A stretch of 64,000 nt of DNA from Acanthochlamys bracteata (Eukaryota; Streptophyta; Magnoliopsida; Pandanales; Velloziaceae), in contig CM034130.1 in NCBI GenBank assembly GCA_019914995.1, positions 9,052,001-9,116,000 on the forward strand, in the 5' to 3' direction. Position 1 is the stretch's first letter; every line of letters starts with the position of its first letter. Made by a program: the position numbers and the translations under genes. Shown in pieces: positions 33,459 to 53,922 of the stretch. The notes under the pieces were generated by a model that was not told the DNA's origin, searched no databases, and was given only the letters and a program-made list of their open reading frames with translations.

Positions 33459-36400
33459 GGAAGATGGTTGTTATTGCTGCTGGTATTTTGCATTGTGGAA
33501 CTGGCGGGAAGGAATCCGGCAGGAAGGTAAAATTCCACGGAAGCCAGTAGACCTTTTTGTATTTCCAATGTAAAAGCACAGTAAACGATGTAGGCCCAAT
33601 CCTAAAGCGTAGCAGGCCAGGCCCAATTTCTCATAAAGTAATCCAAATCTATAGACCATGTTAGTATGATTCATTACACTTCTTACTTGTAAATGTGAAC
33701 TTAATGATGTATTAACTTACAGAATATGATAATATTTTATAATATTTGCACCTAAAGACTCGCACTTAGAATAATAGAATGTTTATATTTTAATACGATA
33801 AAAGAGCTGCTGTTATCCAAACTGATCCTTCTAGTTGTGATATGTTTATTCAGAGAACATGCAAGTAAGGTTATATTGCTACCACTTGTCACTTCATTAC
33901 ATGTTTCCCATATTCTTACCCAAAAAATAAATAAAACACGATAAGATAAAATAGGTATTTCAGCTCTAAAGCAGTCAACTATCATGATTGAATCATGGAA
34001 GCAAGAACAAAAACTCTACTAGAACTACTGTTTGTAGTTAGTTCTGAAGATTGGAACGCGAACGCTATGAAGTGTCTATCAGAAAGGTTTGTAATGGAAG
34101 TATGTTAAGTGAACATTTAAAAGTGTTTATGAAAAAACTTTATAAAATAAAAAATGTTTTTTTTAAAAATAAATTTTATTTTGTTTTTTTAAATATTAAA
34201 ATATATAATTAAAAATTTTTACTAATAATTTTTTATATTTTTAAATAAATTTTCTATATAAAGTATAAATTAAAAAATTAAAAACTATTTTTCTAATAAA
34301 ATAATATTAAACGAGACCTAAGTACTATTCAAAATAGTACGAAGAACAACAGAAAGCTCTAGACTTGGAGGAATCACCAGCTAAGCTGGATCAAGGAATT
34401 CTTCCACTACCAGAATTTGGAGATGTTGCTATTAAACCCAACACGTATACACAGTTTTAAAGATGTCTGGAAGTTATCCATCGATTCTTATGTTCAGGAT
34501 TTTGCCAAATTACATTCTTCCAACCTTGAAGCTCCACAAATGCATCACTACAAGTTTGGAACCAATTGAGTGAAAACAAAGAAGCCAAAACTTCAGAAGG
34601 CAAAGCAATAATAATATTAACATTACGTACGAAAAATATATTTATCACGAAGGACTCGAGTAAAGCGTAACCGAGTGATGTTCTAAAGATATTCCACCTT
34701 ATTATTTCGGAAAGATAAAAGGAAAGCAATTTTAGATAAGAACTGGAAAAAATTTATGTGGTGCTAGGAGTTATGTTTATCCATTTTTTATTTTACATTT
34801 TAAAATAAATTTTTATAATATTTATAAAAAAATTTTAAATTAAAAAATATTTAAAAAATCATATGATAATTTATATGATAATTTTTTGTTAGTATTTATT
34901 TGAAGTTTTTAAATAAAACTATAACTTGTTTTTTATAAATTTTTTCTCAAAAATACTGCTAAAATATTTCTGTATTAGATAAGAAAGTGTTCTGACTCTA
35001 ACTCTTTATATCTCGTTTGTTCTTTTTAGTTCATAATGATAGTCTTTGTCTTATATAAATTTGAATACAATATTTAATTGGTCATGATAGTAATTTTGTA
35101 AATTAAGATTGTATATGAGTTAGTAAGTATCAATTTAACATATATTATTAGTCTATTACCTTATAGGTGAGTGCATCGATGCTACAAATCTAAACTTTGT
35201 GATTCACCAAAACTCAATAATAATATACATTAACATTGTCATATGTATTTTATGTTTCGAAATTAAAATTGGAAGCCATACAAAATTGAATATTACTTCA
35301 AATTTGCAAGATATTAGAAGATTAGCTTTTAAAATATAATAGCCACCTTTGTTGAACCTTATTAGGATGTAAAATATGATGTTCTTATTAAATTGTTCAG
35401 GTTAAGTTGATATTTTATTATTATTTGTTCAGGTTAAGTTGATATTAGAAGTTTTTTCAAAACTAGAACAAATAGAAAAATAATTTCAGATAAAAGTTCA
35501 TTAGTATTATAGTTATTTTTTGTTTTATATACAAATATACACTCATATGAGTTATTGATGAAAATGAATTCTAATAAAGATGATATAACGTTTAAATTCT
35601 TAAAATATATGAAATAGCATATTCTAAAAAAAATAACGATAATTTTGAATAGTTATTCAATTTTATGTGTGTGATTTTCTTTGTTACGCTTCGCATGTAT
35701 AGAAAGTCAAGGGCATTGAATTATAAAAGAAAAAACTGTCTAAATAAGCAAAAGCAATGCTACTATAATTAAAGTCATTCGGTACAAACTATATGTAGAA
35801 AATTGTTTAGTACATTAATTAAATGTAAACTAATCGTCACATATTTAGAGTGTGTTTCTTTTATCTCTAAACTGAATTGTTTAGTACATTAATTAAAAAT
35901 AATTTTGAGATGAATTTATTTTTATATTTAATTATTATTAATATTATAAGTAATATTTTAATTTTATAAGATTTTAATATAATTTTGACATAAAATAAAT
36001 TAATAATATTTATTTTATTTTTAAAAAAATTGAAATATAATTTTTAGTAAAGAAATGATTAAAAGAAGTGATTAAACCTCTTTAATCCGGATAACGGAGC
36101 ATTAAATAAATCCATTATCATCATAAAAAATGTTCAACAACCATTTAATCAATCGGCTGAGATGCTCCCAGATAGCACTCGCTCAGTGGTAGTCCATCAC
36201 GTTAAAAGACCCCACCTCTGCGTGCCCGCCACGTAAATAGTTGCTCTCAATTATTAATTGATGTTACGACCCTTCGTTGATTGCAACGAACTTAGTTTAA
36301 CACTCCGACCATATAACCCGACTCTTCAACCCGACTAATACCACAATTGTCTTAACGAGATAGAGCACAAACCCAAGCCCAATCATTAAGATGATTCGAA

Positions 36401-36717
36401 TCGGAATAATATTCGGTTAGTTTTCTAGGAGGGTGAAAAATTTCGGCTGTGTCGTTAAATTCCAGAGTTCGAAGAACGGTGGTGCTGCTGACAGCTGTCT
36501 AGCAACCACACTTTTGTAGCGGGAGCTCGACGGAGAACTTTTCTCTCTTTGAAAATTTTATTTCGTACTCAAAATTTTGTCTAAGAAAGTTTTCCATTGA
36601 ACGAATTGAAGGAGATCGATCACGAGAAGAAGAAGCAGACCAATTCAATCTACTGATTTTTTTTTATTTCAGTTTGTTGGATTTGGTGAGTTTGTTGTAG
36701 GAGTTTTTGTGGATCAA
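33459..36717. other. Divergent intergenic region, PPR and ABF genes
   Basis: The left end is the PPR promoter. 34118-34320 and 34755-34990 are A+T-rich, near-palindromic stretches, possible MITEs without clear target duplications. A short duplication of TTGTTCAGGTTAAGTTGATATT lies at about 35393-35450, and TTAGTACATTAATTAA recurs near 35809 and 35880. The last 550 bases (36160-36717) are richer in G+C and should hold the ABF promoter and 5' UTR. An acceptor-like TTATTTCAG at 36664-36672 may end a leader intron. No gene seen. Confidence 0.45.
36228..36236 (+). promoter_or_regulatory. ABRE-like GCCACGTAA
   Basis: A CACGTA core about 480 bases upstream of the ABF start codon. ABF/AREB promoters often carry ABREs, allowing self-regulation by abscisic-acid signalling. 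Only position and core support it. Confidence 0.35.
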
Positions 36718-39700
36718 ATGAATTTCAAGAGCATGGCCGGCGGCGGAGTAACGTCTACGGACGGGAAACAACAGCAACAGCAGCTGTCGGCGGCAGCGGC
36801 GGGGACGGCGGCGGCGGCGCTGACTCGGCAGCCGTCGTCAGTTTACTCGCTGACGTTTGATGAGTTTCAATCAACATTGGGGAAAGATTTCGGTTCCATG
36901 AACATGGATGAACTACTACGAAGCATTTGGTCTGCAGAAGAAAGCCAAGCTCTTGCTTCAGCAGCAGCTGCACCTACTGACCCTTCTGGAACTAACCTTC
37001 AGCGGCAGGGTTCCTTAACTTTGCCTCGAACTCTTAGTCAGAAAACTGTTGACGAAGTCTGGCGAGATCTGATATCTGGTGGAGGTAGTATTAGCGGTGC
37101 TGCTGCTGCTGCTACCGGTGCTGGTGTCGGTGCTGCTGCTGCTGCTGCTGCTGCTACCGGTGCTGCTGCTGGAATTCAGCAGCCGCAGCGCCAGCAGACA
37201 CTTGGAGAGATGACTCTTGAAGAATTCCTGTTCCGTGCCGGAGTTGTTAGAGAGGAGATCGCTCAGCCACGGCCTGCGGGTACAAGTGTCGCAGCTCCGG
37301 CAAATGCAGGATTTTGGGGAGAAATTCCGAGCGCGAATAGTACTGGTAATATTGCTCTAGGTTTTGGACAGATGGCGCAGGGGAATAGAAATATTGTTCC
37401 TGCAACAATACCTGTTAACCCTGCCGGGAATATGGGATTGCCGATTGCAAATTCACCTGTAATTAGGAACACAGTGATGGCTGGAGTTGGGGATCCAACT
37501 GTGAACACCGGCCTGGTGCCAGGAGTTGTTGGATTGGGAGCTGGTGGGGTCACCGTGGCGGCGGCTATGGGTTCTTCACCAGCTAATCAGCTGGGTTCGG
37601 ATGTTCTTGGGAAGAGCAACGGGGATTTGTCTTCGGTTTCACCACTTCCTTATCCGTTTAATGGAGGTATAAGAGGGAAGAGGTCCGGCGCAGCGCTTGA
37701 GAAGGTTGTAGAGAGGCGGCAGAGGAGGATGATTAAGAACAGGGAATCGGCTGCAAGGTCAAGGGCGAGGAAACAGGTTATTTTTTTTATCATTATTTTA
37801 ACTTTAGTAATTAAGATTCCTCCTTATATTACTGACATGATTTATCAATTGTTTATTTGATTAAAATTTGCTATGCAAACTTTTCATTTTGTTGCATATG
37901 CAAGTGCCTCAAATTTCATGTTTATCCAGGGTGTGTGAATGTACATTAGATGCCTTACTTGGCCCCTTAAATATGTTTTGATATGTGCATGAACTCCAAA
38001 CGCTGTCAATGTGGATCGACGCCTCCAGTTATGATACGATAAGTTTCTTGGAGAATTTCTAGCGACTGATATAAGAATAAAAAGAAAAGAATTCAGCAGA
38101 TGCTGATTCTTACTTGAGCTTAGGATTATAAAACTTTTGGTTGATGGTGTGCACTTCAGTTAAATAGGAATAGTAAAAGCAGGGAGTTCAGTGAAAGCAC
38201 TAAACCCCATAATTTCAACTGAAGCAAGTCATCAAATAGCTTGCCCGTAGCTCATTTTGTTACCAGTAGAAAGGAAAATCTGTAATTCATCAACATGATG
38301 AGACATGACAGGAATTGTTATTGACTGAAATTCATATCGATCAATTTTCTAGAATATCTATTAACTGAGAATTATTCTCACCTATGCATTTCAGGCTTAT
38401 ACTATGGAATTGGAAGCTGAAGTAGCAAAACTTAAGCAACAAAACCAAGAGTTACAGAAGAAGCAGGTAAGTTTCCTTCTTATATTTTCGTCTAACTTTT
38501 GTGGTTACACAGAGAGCCTTTAATGATCAATGCTTTGAAATTCTCAGACGGAGCTTATGGAGATGCAAAAGAATCAGGTACTATGAGCTAAGCAAGATTA
38601 TTTGCTCTTATTATTATTTTACTTAATATCATGTACTCATCTTGTAGTTTGTCACCATATGCCACAGCAGAAAATGCCCAACCTAGTATCTAAGGTCGAT
38701 TTGACTCAACTCTCCACAGGCATCATGAGTATTAAGAATATCCCCTCTTCTTCAGAAAATACTTCGACCTCCCTTACTGTGTAAACTATTGGGTTTGCTC
38801 TCTCAATTCTTCTATAAAAAGCTATTCAGGATTCCAGGTCCAGTTCGCCATTCTTTCATTTTGAACAAATCATATTTGACCATTTAAGAATTCAGTTCAT
38901 ATTAGTTTTTAAATCACGAAATTTCTAATTGTCTTGGGTGCACTTTGGCATGTCGGGAGTTTCCTAATTTAGTGCAGTCAGACGCCTCCATGCTACTCGC
39001 CACTCCCCATGGCCGGGTTGTACCCTCAGATTTATCTCCCACATGGTGTAATAGCTTAATATAATATTTCAGTTTCCTTCGTGCTAACAATGCATTCTAT
39101 GCCATCTTCATTACCTTCCTTGTTTTCAAGGAGCAGGTCGAATTGTCGAAGAAGGGTATGTGATAGATCCTATTCCTGTGTCAACGTACCAACTTTTAGG
39201 ATGATTTTTCATATAAGCAAAGGGAGAAAATAGAACAGTGTTGAGTTCCAGATTAAGCATCTAAGTTTAGGTTGTGATTATTATGGAACCAGGATATTTT
39301 TGTTGAAGGGGTATCGTTTAACAATACTAGCTAAGTTTCTTTACTCAATAGTCTTCTGATTATGTGTATATTCTTAGTTACGGAAATGAGTTTGGGAAGA
39401 TACAATATAGGTGATCAAGAATATGTTAAAAGTTCACTGCAGCGAACTATTCTCCGTTTAGGCTTGAGTTCATGACTTCTTTTATTGCAAAATCTTTAAA
39501 TAGAAATATTGTAGACAAAATGCAGTAATCTCTTAGTCTTAGGCCCTGCATAGTACATTTAATAGGTTTATGGCTGAAATTGTAGAAGTATAGTCCTCCT
39601 GAAACCAAACTTTTGCTGCAATTTCAGCCAGACACCATAGCCCATATTGCACTTTGAACTTCAGAAGGTGATCTATGAGAATGCATCTGATAGTTTCTCT

Positions 39701-39894
39701 GCTTCTTTAGTTTTATATCTCTCCATTTGTTAAATATGCTCATGAAATATTTCAGTACTCGATAATGAGCGAGCAAGTTGCTTACTCGCTTTGCCTCTCT
39801 CTTTTCCTTAAATCAGCAGGTTTTGGAGATGATGAATCAGCAATATGGCCCAAAGAGACAATGTCTAAGGAGGACGCTAACAGGTCCCTGGTAA
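36718..39894 (+). CDS. ABF/AREB-type bZIP transcription factor
   Basis: Exons 36718-37776, 38395-38466, 38548-38577 and 39820-39894 give 411 residues. The first ATG of the frame is 36718 (a GTG nine bases earlier is not a start). All group-A bZIP marks are present: C1 with RQPSSVYSLTFDEFQSTLG; C2 with RQGSLTLPRTLSQKTVDEVW; C3 with QQTLGEMTLEEFLFRAGVV; the basic region RRMIKNRESAARSRARKQ; a leucine zipper spread over the short exons; and the C4 end RRTLTGPW. These are SnRK2 kinase target sites (RxxS/T) in the family. Such factors bind ABRE sites (ACGTGG/T) in the nucleus and drive abscisic-acid and drought responses. Ala runs coded by GCT repeats interrupt the middle. The last acceptor is a tandem CAGCAG. 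It is probably an ABF2/AREB1 or ABF4 relative. Confidence 0.95.
37098..37169 (+). repeat. GCT/GGT triplet repeat coding for Ala runs in the bZIP
   Basis: Two GCT runs (five and eight units), each followed by ACCGGTGCT, code for Ala stretches with Gly/Thr spacers. The block itself looks like a duplicated unit. In-frame length changes would be tolerated, so it may vary between individuals. Confidence 0.85.
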
Positions 39895-41286
39895 CAGATA
39901 AGTGGATGGTGCTTGAGGAAGCTAACAGGTCCTGATTTAAGAGTTGCGTGGAGAGAGGGGTTACAAATTTCATAATCATCGAGGTCCTGAGGTAGTTGTA
40001 TATAGACATGGGAGCCAAATCTTGTGTAAAGTTAAAGATATAGGCTCTGTAGTTATGTTTCCCATCCACCACGTTCTTTGGTCTTCAATTGTCAACCAAG
40101 GAACAGTTCTTTTCTGATACCCTTCTTATTCAACAGTCCATGGGAAGTCTAGATTACTTTGCTTAACTATATTTGCTGTAGGTCAACTTAGGTTGGATTC
40201 ATCATATGCCAGAGTGTTTTCAAACGTTAGGATGTTTTATACTATGAGATTTTCTTTTGCCTTGACCAAATGGCTTAGGTTCAAGCTTAACACGAAGGTC
40301 TACTTTTGTTCGTAAATCATCAGGTATGAGCAGTATGTAACTATGAACTTTCATTTTCCCGTAAATCCTTGTGTTTCAGAGGTCGACTCTGTGGGAACTT
40401 GAGCGTTTGCTTTACGGTCCTTCATATCGATTGTTGATGAAATGGCTGGAATACTCCTTGCTCGGTTTCTTCAAATCAAATTATCTCCTTGTATCTGTTG
40501 CGGATTGAAGGCTCTCTACTTCCCTTCTCGGTACTCCGTTCCCTTTTTTTTCCCTGCCCTGCCTTTAACATGTTCGTGTAACAAAAACTTCACAAGTAAT
40601 GGGCTGTAGAAGAGAATTACCTTTTTCTGCCATTTGTTACCCTTTTTATCCTGCTCGCATTGTTAACGTGTAAATTTTAGTTAGACCGGCTATGGGCTCA
40701 TTACATAAACAAGTGAATTATGGAGGTAAATTATCACATGAAATTCTGCTTTATCAATTCTAGTACTCCGTATTTCTTCAAAGCCAGTACCCAGTTTGTA
40801 TAAAAACTGATATGAAGGATATACTTCAGTGAAAATGGTTATTTCTAATTTGTAGACTGTACGACTGGTGTGCATTATGCCATTATCAGGTCCCCGCTTT
40901 GTGCACATAAAATGAATATTAGTATATACAATTGTGTACCGAGTACATACAGAAGTGGCAATTCCGTAGTTACATATTTTTAAGAGTACATTTTTCAGGC
41001 TACTGGTAATAGATGAATATTCATCATAATGGAGCAAGTAAAATTTGATAATAGTACACTCTCCAAAAAATCTTTTTAAAAATATTCTAACCGTCTAGCC
41101 AAAGTTTGCCTCTGTAAAAACTCGCTGGAAAAAGTTTTAAAACATTTTTTTTCTTTACTCCCAGCATAAAAAACGAATAGACGACTAAATAACCAGCAAC
41201 TAAAATCTCCCTGCACTCTTGCTCTCTCTCTCTCTCACGCACGCGCACACACACACACTCTCTCTCTCTTCTCCGGCTGAGCAACG
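39895..41286. other. ABF 3' UTR and TGS1 promoter
   Basis: The ABF 3' UTR begins here. The word AGCTAACAGGTCC (39918-39930) repeats the last coding words GCTAACAGGTCCC (39876-39888). The right end is the TGS1 promoter and 5' UTR, with the compound microsatellite listed separately. No other gene seen. Confidence 0.5.
41220..41271. repeat. Compound CT/CA/CT microsatellite in the TGS1 leader
   Basis: A CT run, an ACGCAC segment, a CA run and a second CT run end 16 bases before the TGS1 ATG. CT-rich leaders are common in plant 5' UTRs. Length is likely to vary. Confidence 0.9.
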
Positions 41287-48641
<7,355 letters not shown>

Positions 48642-51600
48642 GATGCTGAATGGAAATTTGAATGAAATCACTGCACATTTCAGCAGATATCAACCAAAAA
48701 GATGCTCCTTTGGTTGGATTTTGGTTTCCATGTATTTTCTCCACTAGTTTTTAAAAGGGGTCTTCCTGTTAGTCTGAATCTTACTCATCAGGTGTAAATA
48801 TTTTTTTGGTTCGAGCTTGATCTGAAGGTCATGATTTGTTAGACCACTTCTAGTTGCAGCTTCAACAAAAATTGCGGATTCCCTAGAGCCACACAAAGTC
48901 CTATGAGTGATGGTAAACACAACTGTGAAGATGTTTGGGTGGAAGCCCTATAATGAAGAATGGCCTTTTGTGTGTGCATATCATCTCTCTTAGGTGGCAG
49001 ATACTGCTTTCCATTGGCAGATACTACTTCCCTTGCTCCAGTGAACTTGGCCCAATCAAAGAATTTCAGCTCGACCAGGTGAAAGCACACTTTATTATAG
49101 TACGATATTTTGTGTATTATGTTCTTCATTTAGCAAGTGCATTATTGCTGTTACCAACATGTTATAACATATATTGCAGTTACCAACATGTTATAACTTG
49201 TTGAATTTTATTTTTGTGTTGAAGGATAAATGGAAAGAAAGGTTTTGCTGGTTCGTTTTGCTTTTCATTTATTAATTGAAAGCGAGTCGGTTTTGATTTG
49301 GACCGATGTCATGGAAGCTTCTTGCAGCAGGCACGATTTATCATGGTAAAAACTTCAAAATTGAAATGGGCCTTGGTCCTTAGTAGTTGGACTTTGGAAG
49401 CAGTCTGAGTAATTTATGATTATAAGTAATTGTATGATTAATTGGTAGTATATCATGTGTATATTTATACGAGTACCAGTTGTCTAGTGGGATGACATAC
49501 TTCATATTTTTTTGTGAGTTATTATGAAGTAAGCTATTAGATAGTGTTATTGGAAGTGATTTAATATTTTGTATCTTTTGTAGGAAGAAATAAATTAAAA
49601 GTGATTTTTTTAATTTCTTTTGTGTAGCCAAAAGTTAGTCAGAATTAAGTAAATCTTTAGTGAAAGGAAGTGGGTTATAAGAGAAAAGAACACAATTGTC
49701 ATGCTAAAAAATTAGAGGGCTAACTATTTAATCAACCCCTCCCTCGCCTTTAGAATTATAATTTACTTCTTTTCTAGATTGGCCCTATTTTAAAATCCTT
49801 TTAGGAGCTAGAGGATTGAAACACATACAGATATGCGTTTTTAAATAGGACATATATAGTCAAAGAATTAAATAAACATACCAAATTATTAGAAAGGCTA
49901 AAAAAATAATTTGATGCTAGTTAAAAGTTAGAACAAAAATGGAAAAATAAAAGTTATAATCAATTAATAATGTACATATCTAACTTAGAATTGTTGTAAC
50001 ACTCTTTATTTTTGTCTTCAGTAAGTACACAGCTAAAAGACTAACTACTGATCAAACTCTGCAACTGCAATGTTTGCATTCTTCTCAACGTAGAATGTAT
50101 ATATATTTGATCAGGATTTTATTCGTTCGATCAGAATAAAATGAATGAATATTATTGTGATCATGATCATGGTCATCAAAGATTCTCTGCTGTATTTGAC
50201 TCTATAATAGTGCATGATGATATGATAACACATTCATAGGCACAAACATTGCCCGGCCTCTGCACTGCTGTGCTCTGTTTAGGTCCTAGAGACGAAGGGC
50301 AGTCGGCTCCTCCCCATATCTGTTGTGATTCATTTCGGAATAGCGGAAAAGCAGCAGAAAAACAGAGTAGACATCTAGGAAATACAGGATAAAAGAAAAT
50401 GCTAGAAAAGTTAATACGATTTTATATCCCCATCACCATGTCTGGTGTTACATATTGATAGGCAAGACAGGAAGACGCAGCTCCTAACACAACTACTATA
50501 AAATCTTCTACCAATCGTTCTTGGAAACATTTGAAATTAAGGCATGCGTACCACCAGCATGCTGATGGGTATAACTATGCCAACATCAAGACTTGACAGT
50601 TTCGTAAGTGGCCTAGTGAATGCAGATCATTTATCGTTGCCACAATTGCTACAAGAATGGATGCCCTATCGGGTGCAGGATGTGCCCAGTAGTGCCACAA
50701 AATCCCAGGGCATTCTTACCTTCAATTTTAGGTGATGTGATGTGTTCTAAAGCTCTCTTTAGGTTGGCAATAGCCCCAAGATCCATTGCTGCCTGAGGGA
50801 AATACTTGTGTTTCGTCTGGATGGAATGCCGGCCTTTGGCCGGGGTCACGATACTCGCCCTGGTGGTATCTGGGTGATCCAGCCTGGGTGCCTGGTTACT
50901 GCTGGTGCACTCTGGAGCAAGGTGCTGGTTCCTGCATCCGGTGCCAAGGTTGGTCAGGTGGACTTGTATCAATTACCCATCAATCTGTATACGTTTGCTG
51001 TGGATGGAAATGGAATATTGGAACTGGGGAAAGCTGCTGCTACTTCTGCTGCTTTTCGTTGTTCTCTTCAGAAGACCTAAAGACTCTGTCCAAAGGTGCG
51101 GGTCAGGAACAATATTTTTAGTTGATTCTCTCTCTCCCTCTCATAATCTCACCTACTCAATAATAGTGCATGCTCTTCTTGTGTTACTCTTCCAGAAAAA
51201 AATAAGGCATCAGTGCTTTTCGATAATTTTTTATTTCAATTTTAATTTTATTTTATACAATAAATTATCTATAATATTTATAAATTACTTTAATATTAAA
51301 AAGTATAAAATAATTTTAATATTATAATATTTTATTATTACGTATTTGTATTTTTTAATAAAAATAAAATTTATTCTTTAAAAAATTTATAATACTTTTT
51401 ATCTAAAAAAAATTTATTCCACAGAACTACTTACATTCTTGTTTTGTGAGTGAATAAAATTGAAGTCTCTTTCTCTCTGCGTGTCTCTGTGTATGCGAAG
51501 TGTAGTGTAGTCCATATATATCGATAGAGCAGCAGTCCATCCAGTCAGTCCGTGTCTTCATCTGCTGCAATATATGCAATGTACTGGTCTGAGTGGTTCT

Positions 51601-52671
51601 TTTCCCGCACGGACTGCATGCAGCCAGAGATTCTTTCCTCTCCATTGCTGATGCCAAACCGAAGAAAGGTTCCTTTGTCTCATTCTTCACAAACCTTGAT
51701 CCATCTCTCACTCTCATCTTTCTTCCCTTCCCTTCCCTTCATTATCCCTCTTCTTTTACTACTTACTCTCAGTATATATATTTCTTTTGTATATATGTCC
51801 ATCTTATTTATGTCTTAATTAAGAGCTTGTTTATACATAATGTATACAATATAATATAATACATACAGGCACTCTCTTGTCCGCTTATTATACAAACTCT
51901 CACACTCTTCTAATACAATCGTCCCGTCGAGCAATCTACGGCTGAATTAAAAAAGTATAAAAGATCTCTATATTTATCTATATATATTGTGGCATTCCTT
52001 TGCTGCAGTGACTCTTACGAATTGATTCTAGGTGCAACTACTACTACATTGCAGTGCAGTGAAGCAGCAAACAAGTATATAATAGATATATCTCTCTACC
52101 TACGTGGTGCTGCAGCTATGATGTAAAACGAATCAGAATCCCACGCTCTCCACAGTCCCCCTTCACAAATGTAGTACACAACAACACACACTGCGAAGTA
52201 AAAAAAAAGCATCTAGCAAAACAACAAAGAGAACCAGTTGGTTTTCTTTCTTGAAAAACCAAACTGTTCTGCTCCTCGTTAAAAAATTTGAGATAAAACA
52301 TCCATCTCTGTCATTAGGAACGAGAGAATAATATCTGACAAAGTAAAACCAAAGCATTCCAATCCAAACAAATCCAGCTAATTTAAAGAGCAATAGGCTT
52401 ATCTTAATCTGTTAAACTCTATCGCTGATCATATAATAGATAGATATTTCAAATTAGGAATAGAAAGAAAGAGAAACACAGATCATTAGAGATCGAAAGC
52501 TAGTGCCTTTCAGAAACAAGTTTAAAACTTGAAGATCATCAACGAAGCAAATTTCAAAAAAGGCACTTGTCTTTCTAGTTAGATCTATCTGCTGATCATT
52601 AAAACACTTACAGAAACAAAGAAAAAGAAGAAATCGTTAATTCATTACGGTAAGTTATAATTAATAATATT
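48642..52671. other. Convergent intergenic region, TGS1 and CFL1-like genes
   Basis: The first few hundred bases are TGS1 3' UTR and the last few hundred are 3' UTR of the minus-strand CFL1-like gene. GTTACCAACATGTTATAAC occurs twice at about 49152 and 49179. 50540-51080 is richer in G+C with overlapping open frames on both strands; I recognise no product and the frames show no splice logic. 51200-51420 is a strongly A+T-rich, MITE-like stretch. 51427-51760 has CT-rich DNA with no coding signature. Confidence 0.4.
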
Positions 52672-53922
52672 TCAAACGCAACCATTGCGGCCCAACTGAA
52701 GAAGATCACCGTTGCAGCGAGGGCAAATCTCTGCATGCTTGGGTACCATGAGATACATGAAACACGACTTACATCCCGCTATCACGAGCGTCGCAACTTC
52801 CCGTTTGTTACTGCTTGTCGGACCGCTGCTGCAGCCAGTGCTCAACGTCGTTGATGTCGGAGAAGAAGAAGAAGAAACATAGGACAGGCCTGAAGAACAG
52901 CTCGTGTCATCAGTAATGCTACTGCTGATTATGATATCCTGATCTGATTTTTCTTCTTCTTCTTCTTGATCGCCGTTGCAGCTTTTGTTTTCAAGCGAAT
53001 TAACTTCACTTTCGCTTTCTTCTTCTTCTTCCTCGCTACAGTCATCTTCAGATGATGTGTAGTAGCAGATTGGTGATGTGTAGCAGTAATCAGAAGAAGA
53101 AGTGAACTTCCGGGGATCCATTGTTGTTTTTGCACCGTTGGTAACGTTCTTGTAGTAGATTTCGCCAGTCTGCGATATTATTAATCAAACAATAAAAAGA
53201 TCAATGAGGAACAAAATCGATTAGTTGTTGTATATAGATTATTAAAGAAAAGATCGAAGTTTCTTGTGAGATGGAAAGAGACCTTATCTTTTAACAGAAT
53301 TAAAGTTAGTCAAATGTTGATCATTTATTTACAAATCTGTATAGATTGATTAATTAAATAAAGGTATGGAAACTTCACTAGAAAAAGAAAGAGTGAGAAA
53401 TAGGAAAAGAAGTTTCAAATTTCACAGAAGGAATCATTCATTGGAATAGTATATAATTAAGAAAACAAATTGAAACTCAAAACAAATACATCATAACCAA
53501 AACCTAAGAAACTAAATCAAACCCAAACAACAATACGAATCGTGCATGAAGAATGAATGAAAGATACGGATCATGTTCAGAATCCACGAACCATTAATGA
53601 CTCAATCATTGATAGAATAATGAGAAGAACTACAGCAACAGGGGCATTCACGGAACAAAGACTAAAAACAAAGCCACAAAGAAGAAAAAGATTAGAAGCA
53701 TACTCTGATATCTAACAGCTGTTCCCATGGGTAAGGCAAACGGACATCAGAGTTCAACTCCACGGTGACAACTCCTCCGTCGGTCTCGCCAGAAAACTCG
53801 TCTTTCACGGACGGCGACTGATGATCCACTATTGTTGCAGTGTCGACTGGATTATCGCTGCGCCGGCCGAGAGAAACGCTCTGAAGCTTTGCAGCAATCA
53901 TGTCGATGTTGAACGCCTGCAT
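52672..53922 (-). CDS. CFL1-like WW-domain protein
   Basis: Two exons, 53922-53704 and 53169-52672, joined in phase 0, give 238 residues. The splice reconstructs a WW domain at about residues 61-95: RLPYPWEQLLDIR joined to TGEIYYKNVTNGAKTTMDP. The second signature Trp is absent, as is usual in the CURLY FLAG LEAF 1 group. The middle is acidic and Ser-rich (EEEEEESESEV, then long Ser/Thr runs). The C-terminus VATLVIAGCKSCFMYLMVPK plus HAEICPRCNGD holds two CxxC pairs (206/209 and 222/225), a likely zinc knuckle. In rice and Arabidopsis, CFL1 binds HDG1-type HD-ZIP IV factors and restrains cuticle formation, from memory. The same role here is inferred. Confidence 0.88.

Noticed and set aside
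36169..36215. tRNA-like words (CGCTCAGTGGTAG, resembling a D-arm/A box)
   Set aside because: No B box, no acceptor stem or anticodon arm could be placed around it.
36709..36717. GTG start nine bases before the ABF ATG
   Set aside because: Plant nuclear genes start with ATG and the family begins MNFK-like at 36718.
38602..38784. 60-codon open frame inside ABF intron 3
   Set aside because: No splice partner keeps the zipper frame, and the short zipper exons join directly to the C4 exon.
51427..51717. 96-codon minus-strand open frame and CT-rich DNA, considered as a small gene or microRNA precursor
   Set aside because: No protein family, no known miRNA sequence and no convincing hairpin seen by eye.
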